From WJMT01 sp964624145 (GTDB taxonomy: Bacteria; Acidobacteriota; Aminicenantia; Aminicenantales; Aminicenantaceae): a stretch of DNA of 21,119 nucleotides. Below, piece by piece: positions 1 to 6,381 of the stretch (positions are counted from its first letter, which is position 1; each line of letters begins with the position of its first letter). A program made the position numbers and the translations under genes. The stretch spans positions 1 to 21,119 of the forward strand of contig CAZUXT010000046.1 of the NCBI GenBank assembly GCA_964624145.1. The letters run 5' to 3'. The notes under the pieces were generated by a model. It had not been told where the DNA came from, ran no database searches, and saw only the letters and a program-made list of their open reading frames with translations.

Positions 1-175
1 TTTTTTCTAATTCTTTAACCCCTTTTTCTGCAACTCGGATAGGATCTTTTTCAAGATTTCCTTCCTTTACAGATTTCATGGCTTTCAAAATAGCATTGAT
101 AATCTTTTGACGATCAAAAAGAACCACTCGGCCATCTCTTTTTTTGACTTTTTTAATTTTTTCTTTACCGTCCAT
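1..175 (-). CDS. ATP-cone protein, probable ribonucleotide reductase N-terminus (partial)
   Basis: Only the first 58 codons lie in the window; the gene runs off the left edge. The protein starts MDGKEKIKKVKKRDGRVVLF and continues DRQKIINAILKA, then a DPIRVAEKGVKELEKK segment. The K-RDGR-V-FDR-KI--AI-KA pattern is the ATP-cone domain, which binds ATP/dATP and allosterically switches ribonucleotide reductases. In anaerobes such an N-terminal cone is usual on class III (NrdD) and some class II (NrdJ) enzymes, and it also occurs in the regulator NrdR, where however it follows a zinc ribbon that is absent here. Start chosen at the ATG preceded by AAGGATG (minus strand, about 9 bases upstream). The catalytic part is not visible, so the class of reductase cannot be decided. 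Confidence 0.7.
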   Translation of the reverse strand, partial: MDGKEKIKKVKKRDGRVVLFDRQKIINAILKAMKSVKEGNLEKDPIRVAEKGVKELEK

Positions 176-240
176 AGACACACATCCTTTAAATAGAAAT
201 CTAAGACTTAAATTTAGTCCTGCATCATCTATAGAAGAAG

Positions 241-300
241 CTGTTTCCTCTTATATTCTATTCTTTAGAATACACTAGAAAAAGAAATGAGGAAAAACAG
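241..300. repeat. Nested inverted repeat upstream of the ATP-cone gene
   Basis: The outer arms are CTGTTTCCTC (241-250) and GAGGAAAAACAG (289-300), complementary except for two extra A residues. Inside lies a second pair, ATTCT (259-263) and AGAAT (266-270), around a two-base centre. The element sits in the 211-base gap between trmO and the ATP-cone gene, about 65 bases upstream of that start. It could be a regulator-binding or leader hairpin. It has no GC-rich stem followed by a T-tract on either strand, so it is not an obvious intrinsic terminator. It does not match the NrdR box as I know it. Confidence 0.35.
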
Positions 301-386
301 TCATTATTTTTTTCATCATTAATTTACAGAAGTTCTTAAAATGTCCGTCATCATTGATTTTCGGATTATTGTTTGAGCGAGATACA

Positions 387-899
387 TTAGTAGTCGTGAG
401 GGATGCCTTTCATGTGTAAAAGAAGATGTTCGTAATCTTCCATTTCTTCAAGCCAGCCATAATTTGCATCAGATTTTGTATCCAGGTCTTTTATATATGG
501 TTTGATATCAAGGATCGGAGTTCCATCGAATACATCCATGCCAGAGGTTGTGATCTCATTTTTTATGATTTGTTTAATACGAACAATACTGAGACCAAGG
601 GGATTCGGTCGAACAGGTGATCGGCTGGCAAATACCCCTACTTTTAATCCTCCCGTCCAAGGAGGAGAAACCCTCATTGACAATTTTTGCTTTATAAGAT
701 GAGTGTAATAAAGAATATAAATATAGCGAAAATCAGAAAGTTTATAGAGTCCCTTTGCATATTGGGGTTTAATAACTATCCGGAAATTTCCCCCGTCATT
801 TTCCACTGGTTGATAGGGAGCATAATCGACATAAGGAGTATGAATGATACCTATGCTTTCAAATTTTATTTTTCCGGCTCCCTCTCTTTTAGGTAACAT
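387..899 (-). CDS. trmO: TrmO-family tRNA (adenine-37-N6) methyltransferase
   Basis: This 170-residue protein belongs to the TrmO/TsaA (UPF0066) family, SAM-dependent enzymes that methylate N6-threonylcarbamoyl-adenosine at position 37 of tRNAs. Diagnostic segments are GVFASRSPVRPNPLGLS (about 88-104), the SAM/active-site signature, and FDGTPILDIKPY (about 123-134). The N-terminal IGIIHTPY is the usual family opening. The length suits the single-domain form without the C-terminal extension of E. coli TrmO. The first nine residues (MLPKREGAG) precede the conserved core; no closer start codon exists. It is on the same strand as groES but 142 bases downstream, with its own TATAAT box in the gap, so it may be transcribed separately. 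Family assignment is firm; the exact tRNA target is inferred. Confidence 0.88.
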   Translation of the reverse strand: MLPKREGAGKIKFESIGIIHTPYVDYAPYQPVENDGGNFRIVIKPQYAKGLYKLSDFRYIYILYYTHLIKQKLSMRVSPPWTGGLKVGVFASRSPVRPNPLGLSIVRIKQIIKNEITTSGMDVFDGTPILDIKPYIKDLDTKSDANYGWLEEMEDYEHLLLHMKGIPHDY

Positions 900-927
900 A
901 AATTCATAAAAAGTATCATTGCAATCT

Positions 928-956
928 ATTATACATCTTTTGTGGTGATAAACAAA
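928..956 (-). promoter_or_regulatory. Candidate promoter for trmO
   Basis: On the minus strand a perfect TATAAT (933-928) lies 29 bases before the trmO start codon. A weak -35 (TTTGTT, 956-951, 17-base spacer; or TTGTTT with 16) precedes it. The -10 is convincing, the -35 only partly matches. Confidence 0.45.
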
Positions 957-1041
957 CAGCTTTCTAGAAATTAAATAATGAGATAGATTTTATTATAAAG
1001 CAGGGCTGGATAGATACAGATGAGAACTTTAGGTTTCCTTA

Positions 1042-1326
1042 TTATTCTGGAATTTCATCCAATTCTACGTACTTTACCAGAAGGTCTTCTTCATTAAGCA
1101 GAATATACTTTTTCCCTTCAATTTTCACTTCAGTACCGCTGAATTCTTTAAAAATCACATGGTCACCCACGGCGATTTCTTCTGGAGCATCCTTGGCCAC
1201 AGCAATAATTTTTCCTTCATTAGCCTTCTTTTTAGATGTATCCGGAAGGTATATACCGTGGTGTGTTTCTTCTTTAGCTTTTATAGGTTTTACTAAAATC
1301 CGTCCTTTGATTGGTTCTAATTTCAT
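1042..1326 (-). CDS. groES: GroES family co-chaperonin (Cpn10)
   Basis: This 94-residue protein has the Cpn10 pattern throughout: I-GRILVKPIKA at the N-terminus, a mobile loop around HHGIYLPDTSKKKANEGK, then VGDHVIFKEFSGTEVKIEGKK and the closing ILLNEEDLLVK. GroES forms the heptameric lid of GroEL and acts in the cytoplasm. A perfect AGGAGG (1339-1334) sits 7 bases before the ATG. No groEL is adjacent: the upstream gene, 15 bases away, is a thioredoxin-glutaredoxin fusion, and the downstream gene is trmO. It may therefore be a second groES, or one separated from groEL. No CIRCE-like repeat was seen upstream of the operon, so heat-shock control of that type is not evident. Confidence 0.93.
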   Translation of the reverse strand: MKLEPIKGRILVKPIKAKEETHHGIYLPDTSKKKANEGKIIAVAKDAPEEIAVGDHVIFKEFSGTEVKIEGKKYILLNEEDLLVKYVELDEIPE

Positions 1327-1341
1327 CTCATAACCTCCTGA

Positions 1342-1923
1342 TTAAAGTGAAAGAAGCCGGTCAATCTTTGCCTTATTAAATCCTACCACTAAGTGGCCAT
1401 TGATATCAATTTGAGGGACAGCCATTTGACCAGAGCGTCGAGCAAGTCGTTCAGCGGCATATTGATCCCGAGATATATCCACTTCTCTAAAGGGAACACC
1501 CTGCCGTTTTAAATAATTCTTTGCTGTCCCGCAGGCAGGACAACCCGGACCTACATAGACGATCACTCTAAGAGAACCTGTTTTTTTACCCTTTTTTTGA
1601 CGTGAGGAATGGATTCCTGAAATAGCGTAAGAGTAGTATTTTGAATTTTCAACTCCTTCTATCTTTCTAGTCACTTTACCGTTCTGTATGGCCAGAACTG
1701 TGGGAACATTTTTGACTCCAAATTGTTTGTGTATCCCTGATACTTTTTGAACGTCAATAATGTAGACTGGCACTTGTTTATTTTCTTTGCTAAACTCCTT
1801 GATTTCAGAGAGAGAACGTTTTGCGGCTGAGGAAAAATCACCGTAAAAAAACAGCATAAAAAAATTTTTATTTTTCTTTTTTACTTTTTCAAAGTCTTTT
1901 TCTTCTTTTAGCCATTCAATCAT
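1342..1923 (-). CDS. Thioredoxin-like/glutaredoxin-like fusion protein
   Basis: This 193-residue protein has two thioredoxin folds in tandem. Domain 1 (about 1-105) keeps the Trx scaffold, including the cis-proline motif VPT (73-75), but the CGPC site is replaced: the region reads FYGDFSSAAK, with SSAA (31-34) where CxxC should be, so it cannot do dithiol chemistry. A basic linker (about 106-117) leads to domain 2, a glutaredoxin-like unit with GCPAC (CPAC, 128-131), the AVPQI cis-proline and GHLVVGF. This second domain should be redox-active on protein or small-molecule disulfides in the cytoplasm. It is the first gene after a strong promoter and is followed 15 bases later by groES, which suggests a role in redox or folding stress. 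There is no clear Shine-Dalgarno before its ATG. The domain calls are firm; the physiological substrate is unknown. Confidence 0.8.
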   Translation of the reverse strand: MIEWLKEEKDFEKVKKKNKNFFMLFFYGDFSSAAKRSLSEIKEFSKENKQVPVYIIDVQKVSGIHKQFGVKNVPTVLAIQNGKVTRKIEGVENSKYYSYAISGIHSSRQKKGKKTGSLRVIVYVGPGCPACGTAKNYLKRQGVPFREVDISRDQYAAERLARRSGQMAVPQIDINGHLVVGFNKAKIDRLLSL

Positions 1924-1986
1924 TTTAATGGAATTTTTTTATACTATCGATTAACTATCTTTTTATTTTTTCTTTTATAAAGATTG

Positions 1987-2015
1987 ATAATAAGGAAAAA
2001 AGACATGTGTGTCAA
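1987..2015 (-). promoter_or_regulatory. Strong housekeeping-type promoter for the Trx-Grx/groES operon
   Basis: The minus strand reads TTGACA (2015-2010), a 17-base spacer, then TATTAT (1992-1987). This is a perfect -35 and a 5/6 -10 at ideal spacing. Transcription would start near 1980 and give a leader of about 57 bases before the start codon at 1923. Confidence 0.75.
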
Positions 2016-2104
2016 TAGGTCACATTTGCCAGGAATTAACTAAAAGATTTTACGGATTGCATCTGAAGTTTAAGATCAGTTTTAGGATTTTCTTTTATAA
2101 AAAT

Positions 2105-2132
2105 TTGGAGGACTTTACGAGAGGAGTATAAT
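2105..2132 (+). promoter_or_regulatory. Possible promoter for the KaiC-like gene
   Basis: TATAAT (2127-2132) has a weak TTGGAG 16 bases upstream (2105-2110). The leader would be about 115 bases and would include the short open frame at 2194. The -35 match is poor. Confidence 0.3.
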
Positions 2133-2193
2133 TATATTTTAGGAATAAAACAAATTTTTGACATGAAATATTTTTGAGAGACAGGAATTCATT

Positions 2194-2259
2194 ATGATTG
2201 ATGCAGCTATGAATATAATTAAGATTGGCAAATGTCATATTAGGAGGTGTTTCAAATGA
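2194..2259 (+). CDS. Possible 21-codon leader peptide
   Basis: An ATG preceded by AGGAA at 6-7 bases opens a 21-residue frame, MIDAAMNIIKIGKCHIRRCF followed by K. Its TGA overlaps the ATG of the KaiC-like gene (ATGA, 2256-2259), the arrangement used for translational coupling. The peptide has no recognisable attenuation signature such as a run of one amino acid. It may simply be chance. Confidence 0.25.
   Translation: MIDAAMNIIKIGKCHIRRCFK
2243..2247 (+). promoter_or_regulatory. Ribosome binding site fixing the KaiC-like start
   Basis: GGAGG lies 8 bases before the ATG at 2256. The in-frame GTG at 2247 overlaps this site, so it cannot be the start that the site serves. Confidence 0.7.
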
Positions 2260-3011
2260 ATAAAATAAAGCTTGGTGTGAAATGGTTGGATAATTTAATG
2301 CCTGAAGGGATTTTAGTGGATTCTTCGACCATAATTTCTGGACCCGGAGGATCAGGAAAGCCCTTAATCGGGAATCATTTTGCTGCAGCCTGGTTGAAAT
2401 CAGGCGGAAGCGTTGTGTTCATGTCGCTCCAATATCCCAACAAAGATTTTGTTGTCACCAGCCTAAAAGAGGTAACGAAAATTGATTTATCTCATTATAG
2501 AAGTAATTCCTATTTCATTCAGTTGGATGCGGCTATTAGTGGAATGAATGAAGTGAGTCCTAATGAAATCAAAGCTAATATGGTAAAACCAGATATATGG
2601 GTTAAGACAATCGAAACAGCATCCACATTTCTTCCTAAAGAAGAACCTGGTATTTTGGTTTTTGGCTCTGCCTTAAATCTCCTGCTCTTTTCTCCTACTT
2701 ATGAGAAGCAGATATTGAATCAAATGATCGATACAATAGCTAATGATAAGACCCGGACTTACCTTTTCTCCACAAGTACATCAACAAAGAAAAAAGAAAT
2801 CGAAAATTTGGAAAGGGCCGCAGATAATATGATCATGACCCGAAGTGAAAATGAGCCATTTAGACTATTCATGAATATTGTTAGACTTAAAGATCTGCCA
2901 TATAAAACAGGAGAAATTGAAGTGCCCATTCCTTCCGGAGTTCTTATGGGTGTAAAAAAAGTAGCTGATTATAGCCGGAAAAGAGTCATCCCGACTATCT
3001 CTAAGATTTAA
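2256..3011 (+). CDS. KaiC/RecA-superfamily protein with degenerate P-loop
   Basis: This 251-residue protein looks like the single-domain KaiC/RadA-like ATPases: an opening KLGVKWLDNLMPEGI, then IISGPGGSGKP at the Walker A position (29-36), then a GGSVVFMSL strand. Two key residues are altered. The Thr/Ser after the P-loop lysine, which holds magnesium, is Pro (GKP). The expected Walker B strand reads ILVFGSALN (133-141), with no Asp after the hydrophobic run. It may bind nucleotide without hydrolysing it, or have lost ATPase activity. Such proteins often serve in signalling or regulation, but nothing here shows a partner. It is a single gene ending 20 bases from the convergent radical-SAM gene. 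The ATG at 2256 is preferred over the GTG at 2247. Superfamily is likely; function unknown. Confidence 0.65.
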   Translation: MNKIKLGVKWLDNLMPEGILVDSSTIISGPGGSGKPLIGNHFAAAWLKSGGSVVFMSLQYPNKDFVVTSLKEVTKIDLSHYRSNSYFIQLDAAISGMNEVSPNEIKANMVKPDIWVKTIETASTFLPKEEPGILVFGSALNLLLFSPTYEKQILNQMIDTIANDKTRTYLFSTSTSTKKKEIENLERAADNMIMTRSENEPFRLFMNIVRLKDLPYKTGEIEVPIPSGVLMGVKKVADYSRKRVIPTISKI

Positions 3012-3031
3012 AGTAAAGAGAAATATTATGT

Positions 3032-3994
3032 TTAAGTTTTTGCTGGGAGTTTTCTCATATAATATTGATTGTCTTCATATTTGATTTCTATCATTCTATT
3101 TTCTTTGATCAATTTTTCAACAACATTCCAATCTTTCCGGGCTTTAATTAAAAAATTATTGACTCCTTCTTTCCTCATAGGATGGACTGAAGTAATGCTC
3201 AGCAAATCTTTCTCCACATCTCCTGTATAGGCAAAAGCGTTTCCTTCATAACCGATAAGATACTCGACATCAATGTTTTTCTTTTTGAAAATCTGGTAAG
3301 CTGAATTGATGGCAAATTCAGATGCTGATTTTACCCAATTTTCTGCGGGGGGTCTAGTGGGAATGGAAATATAGCTTATTTTCGGATTCAATCCAGCTAT
3401 GAAATCAGCATCCTGATCAATTTTTTCCGTTTGGTCGTTGATACCCTGAACAAGCATTGTTTCAGTGGTGAGATCTCCCTTAAAAAGAGAAGAAAATTCC
3501 AATATCCCGTCTAAGATTTTTCCAAATTTAAGCTCTCCATGAGCTCTATTCACTTTTTTCCATGTCTCCTTATCCACAGCATCGATCTTTAAGGAAACCC
3601 AATCAGCCTTTTTTAAATCCTCTTGAACATCGAGGTCCCAAATAAGAGAGGCATTGGTGATCACAGCAATTTTAAAACCTAATTTTTGGAGAAGTTCTAT
3701 TTCTCTTCCTAAATGAATATCCAGTGTGGGTTCACCATCAGGGACAAAGGTGAGGTAATCTATAGACTCCTCATTTTCTTTAGCCCTTTGGATTTTTTCC
3801 TTTACAGCCTCGAGGAGAGTTTCTGGATTATAAAAAGGCTTCCTTTCGATCTGCAACTTAAGAGTTCTTCCAAGCTGGCAATAAATACAGGAATAAGTAC
3901 ATATTTTTGGGGGAATGTTATTGACACCGATACTTTTCCCCAGACGCCTTGAGGGTACAGGTCCAAATGCTATCATCTGATTTTCATCAACCAT
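3032..3994 (-). CDS. Radical SAM protein (COG0731-like)
   Basis: The 320-residue protein opens with FGPVPSRRLGKSIGVNNIPP followed by the cluster motif CTYSCIYC (CxxxCxxC), whose three cysteines bind the 4Fe-4S cluster that cleaves S-adenosylmethionine. A FVPDGEPTLD segment matches the 'GEPT' SAM-binding motif. The core is about 30-260; the last ~60 residues (from about EKDLLSITSVHPM) look like a small helix-turn-helix-like tail. Members of this group are annotated as Fe-S oxidoreductases distantly related to wyosine synthase Tyw1, but their reaction is mostly unknown. It is the last gene of the apparent thiD-tenA operon (17 bases after tenA, GAGGAG 7 bases before its ATG), so a role near thiamine or pyrimidine salvage is possible but not shown. 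Confidence 0.8.
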   Translation of the reverse strand: MVDENQMIAFGPVPSRRLGKSIGVNNIPPKICTYSCIYCQLGRTLKLQIERKPFYNPETLLEAVKEKIQRAKENEESIDYLTFVPDGEPTLDIHLGREIELLQKLGFKIAVITNASLIWDLDVQEDLKKADWVSLKIDAVDKETWKKVNRAHGELKFGKILDGILEFSSLFKGDLTTETMLVQGINDQTEKIDQDADFIAGLNPKISYISIPTRPPAENWVKSASEFAINSAYQIFKKKNIDVEYLIGYEGNAFAYTGDVEKDLLSITSVHPMRKEGVNNFLIKARKDWNVVEKLIKENRMIEIKYEDNQYYMRKLPAKT

Positions 3995-4011
3995 GTCTTA
4001 GCTCCTCAGTT

Positions 4012-4674
4012 TTATGAATCCAGCCACTTTTTCCGGTGATAAACAGCATCCCAGAATAGATATTCATATCGGCTCGCATTGGCAAACACTTCTTTTAGTT
4101 TATGGTAGGGAAAATCTTTCCCCGCTTCATTGACCAAATCTTTAATCTTTTCCACCAGATGGAGATAGGATTCAGTAAGATAAGCATAGGCCCAATCTTT
4201 GTACAATTGGTTTTTATTACTTGTCAACTTATCTTTTTGATGTTCTGCGATTTCAGCATAGGACCAGAAGCAAGGAAGAACAGCGGTGATAGCTTCAGGA
4301 TAAGATTGCAGGGAACTTGTGGAGAGAAGGAAACTGCTGTATGATAAACTAACCGGTATAGGCTCCACTTCTGCCGCGTCCTGGACGGTGTAGCCAATTC
4401 GGTCTAAAAAATCCTTATATCCTTCAAATTCACTTTTTGCTTCCAGCTCCAGTATGTCAGCAACCTCTCTCATAGCTCTGACTGTAGGAGCCTTGGAGAC
4501 AATAATCCCAAAGTTCTTTATAGCCGTGATAAGATAATGGTAATCCTGGAGAATATAGAATTTGAATTTTTCCAGAGGCAAATCTCCTTTGTATAATTCC
4601 TTTACAAAGGGATGACAGAGGATCTTCTTCCAGATGAAATCCGTATCTTTTCTCAGCCTGTCTGATGTTTTCAC
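4012..4674 (-). CDS. tenA: TenA family aminopyrimidine aminohydrolase (thiaminase II)
   Basis: This 220-residue all-helical protein matches the TenA family, which hydrolyses aminopyrimidine breakdown products of thiamine to hydroxymethylpyrimidine (HMP) and can also cleave thiamine. Visible signatures are FWKKILCHPFVKEL-like N-terminal helices, the FKFYILQDYHYL segment, AVLPCFWSYAEIA containing the catalytic cysteine, and a C-terminal YEYLFWDAVY bearing the conserved acidic residue. Its start is GTG, overlapping the TGA of the upstream ThiD-methyltransferase gene (GTGA, 4674-4671), with GGGGAG upstream; translation is probably coupled. Placing a salvage hydrolase directly after an HMP kinase is a well-known pathway pairing: the HMP it releases is phosphorylated by ThiD. 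The call is firm as to family. Confidence 0.9.
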   Translation of the reverse strand: MKTSDRLRKDTDFIWKKILCHPFVKELYKGDLPLEKFKFYILQDYHYLITAIKNFGIIVSKAPTVRAMREVADILELEAKSEFEGYKDFLDRIGYTVQDAAEVEPIPVSLSYSSFLLSTSSLQSYPEAITAVLPCFWSYAEIAEHQKDKLTSNKNQLYKDWAYAYLTESYLHLVEKIKDLVNEAGKDFPYHKLKEVFANASRYEYLFWDAVYHRKKWLDS

Positions 4675-6140
4675 GGTTTTCTCCCCTTTATGACCACAAA
4701 ATCACCTCTTTTATATCCTTCTTGGGGTTTTTCTATTTCTTCATCTGTGTATTTCGGGTGTTTGGTAAGAGTTTGTACGTATTTCAAGTCGATGAAACCG
4801 GCTTCCTGCAGCAGTTTAGTGACCTCTGTAGTGGAATGCCAGCGCGTTCCTCTGATAAATTTAACCGGATAGGGATGCTTGGGTGAAATCAAAGTGTCAT
4901 GTTTACCTCTGAGGTATGCCAAATCATACATCATGGAATAGGAACCTTCTCTGGGTAAAAAGGAAACCACAATATGTCCCCCTGGTCTGAGGATACGGTA
5001 GGCCTCATTGACGGCTTTTTGGGCATCCTTCACATAGCTTAAAACAGTGCTGAGAAGGACCGAGTCGAATTTTTCTTTAGGGAAAGGAATATCTTCAGCT
5101 GTTCCGATCTTTACTTTGATCCCTCTTTTTCTTGCCAATTCCGCCATGCCTTTGGCAGGTTCGACACCGTATTTGATTCCCAGTTTGGAAGCAAAAAGAC
5201 CGCTTCCCACTCCGATACTCACTGAATTTTCCGGATTTGTTAAGAACTGTTTTTCTGCGAGAAGTTCTGACTCAAATATCTGTCTGTTTTTGTCAAACCA
5301 CGCATCAAAGTCCTCAGCCTCTTCTTGAAAGGCAGATGGGGAAAGGGGTGTGATGTTGTGATAAAGAGGTCCGCTTCCCTTTCCAATATCACGGGGTGCG
5401 TTTTGAATGGCTCTTGTGATATAATCTTTGGCTGTTTCAATGGCACTGTGCACGTCCATCCCTTTGGATAAACAGGCGGTTATGGCTGCGGAAAATGTGC
5501 AGCCGGTTCCGTGCGTATTCTTTGTGTCAATCCTTTCTGCTTTGAAATAATCGAAATCTTTTCCGTCAAACAAAATGTCAGTAGCTTCATCTTTATCATG
5601 AAGATGCCCCCCTTTAAGAAGCACGAATTCAGGACCTTTTGCATGGATCATCTGAGCGGCTTTTTTAGCATCCTCTATATTTCCTATCCGGATGCCGCTG
5701 ATCAGTTCTGCCTCATATACATTGGGAGTGAGAATGAAAGTCAAAGGCAAAAGGTCCTTTATCAGTGAAAGTTCTGCCTTTTTTTGCAGGAGGCGGTCCC
5801 CGCTTTGAGCGATCATCACAGGGTCCACCACTAACAGTTTGATCCTGTATTTCTTAATCCGGTTCGCTATCACTTCTATGATTTTTTTACTGGAAACCAT
5901 TCCTGTTTTTACACTGTCAGCTCCCATATCTTCCATAACCGCATCGATCTGCTTTCCTATGATATCGGAAGGGATATCATGGACAGCGCGGACACCGAGG
6001 GTGTTCTGTGCGGTGATGGAAGTCAAAACCGACATGCCAAAGACATTGAAAGAATGAAATGTTTTCAAATCAGCCTGGATTCCTGCGCCTCCTCCTGAGT
6101 CAGAGCCTGCAATGGTAAGTGCTTTTCCTTCGTAATTCAT
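4671..6140 (-). CDS. thiD: ThiD HMP/HMP-P kinase fused to a SAM-dependent methyltransferase
   Basis: Residues 1-265 are a complete ThiD: LTIAGSDSGGGAGIQADLKT (substrate/phosphate loop), VVDPVM, TPNVYEAELISG, VLLKGGH and the anion-hole motif HGTGCTFSAAI (210-220). ThiD phosphorylates hydroxymethylpyrimidine twice in thiamine synthesis and salvage. Residues about 273-489 are a class I methyltransferase: a lead-in with FDAWFDKNRQIFESEL, motif I VSIGVGSGLFA (307-317), acidic GVEPAKGM, the post-I region AEDIPFPKEKFDSVLLS, and RILRPGGHIVVSF. The usual ThiD length is about 260-270, so the second half is a full added domain. ThiD fusions to ThiE, ThiN or TenA are familiar; this partner is not one I recognise, and its substrate is unknown. 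The reading frame is continuous. GACAGGAG lies upstream of the ATG, and a clear promoter 47 bases away. Confidence 0.88.
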   Translation of the reverse strand: MNYEGKALTIAGSDSGGGAGIQADLKTFHSFNVFGMSVLTSITAQNTLGVRAVHDIPSDIIGKQIDAVMEDMGADSVKTGMVSSKKIIEVIANRIKKYRIKLLVVDPVMIAQSGDRLLQKKAELSLIKDLLPLTFILTPNVYEAELISGIRIGNIEDAKKAAQMIHAKGPEFVLLKGGHLHDKDEATDILFDGKDFDYFKAERIDTKNTHGTGCTFSAAITACLSKGMDVHSAIETAKDYITRAIQNAPRDIGKGSGPLYHNITPLSPSAFQEEAEDFDAWFDKNRQIFESELLAEKQFLTNPENSVSIGVGSGLFASKLGIKYGVEPAKGMAELARKRGIKVKIGTAEDIPFPKEKFDSVLLSTVLSYVKDAQKAVNEAYRILRPGGHIVVSFLPREGSYSMMYDLAYLRGKHDTLISPKHPYPVKFIRGTRWHSTTEVTKLLQEAGFIDLKYVQTLTKHPKYTDEEIEKPQEGYKRGDFVVIKGRKP

Positions 6141-6186
6141 TCTCAGCTCCTGTCTTTTTGGTTTTTACGGCTTACTCTATGAAAGC

Positions 6187-6214
6187 ATTATAGTTCAATC
6201 CAGCTCACTATCAA
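6187..6214 (-). promoter_or_regulatory. Promoter for the thiD-tenA-radical SAM operon
   Basis: On the minus strand TTGATA (6214-6209), a 16-base spacer and a perfect TATAAT (6192-6187) precede the ThiD start at 6140. The predicted leader is only about 40 bases, too short for a TPP riboswitch. Confidence 0.65.
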
Positions 6215-6245
6215 AGATAAATCATCTTTTGATTCGAACTTTGTG

Positions 6246-6274
6246 TTGATTGTCTTGATTCGTTTCAATATAAT
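6246..6274 (+). promoter_or_regulatory. Promoter for the AhpD-like gene
   Basis: TTGATT (6246-6251), a 17-base spacer and TATAAT (6269-6274) point rightwards. Transcription would begin near 6281 with a leader of about 100 bases. It lies back to back with the thiD promoter, 31 bases apart. Confidence 0.65.
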
Positions 6275-6381
6275 TCATCTCTGGCTTTACCAAGTAAGAC
6301 AGTGATGTAAAGAGCCTGAACTGTTCACAGTGTTTCCGGATTGCTTTGGCCTGAGCAGGGCAGGTAAATGGAGGAGGATTG

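Larger units (their letters stand above)
1924..2255. other. 332-base divergent intergenic region
   Basis: This gap separates the leftward Trx-Grx/groES operon from the rightward KaiC-like gene. It holds the strong leftward promoter at 2015-1987, a weaker rightward promoter candidate at 2105-2132, a second TATAAT at 2214-2219 without a matching -35, an isolated TTGACA at 2158-2163, and a 21-codon open frame (2194-2259) that runs into the KaiC-like start codon. No RNA gene or terminator was recognised. Confidence 0.6.

Noticed and set aside
1..175. NrdR transcriptional repressor as identity of the ATP-cone protein
   Set aside because: NrdR has an N-terminal zinc ribbon before the cone; here the cone begins within about ten residues of the start.
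2158..2163. TTGACA as a -35 for the KaiC-like gene
   Set aside because: No -10 box occurs at 16-18 bases; the next TATGAT and TATAAT are 29 and 50 bases away.
6141..6186. TPP riboswitch before thiD, suggested by CTGAGA
   Set aside because: Only that six-base string is present, immediately before the ATG; the leader is about 40 bases and the other conserved aptamer blocks are missing.
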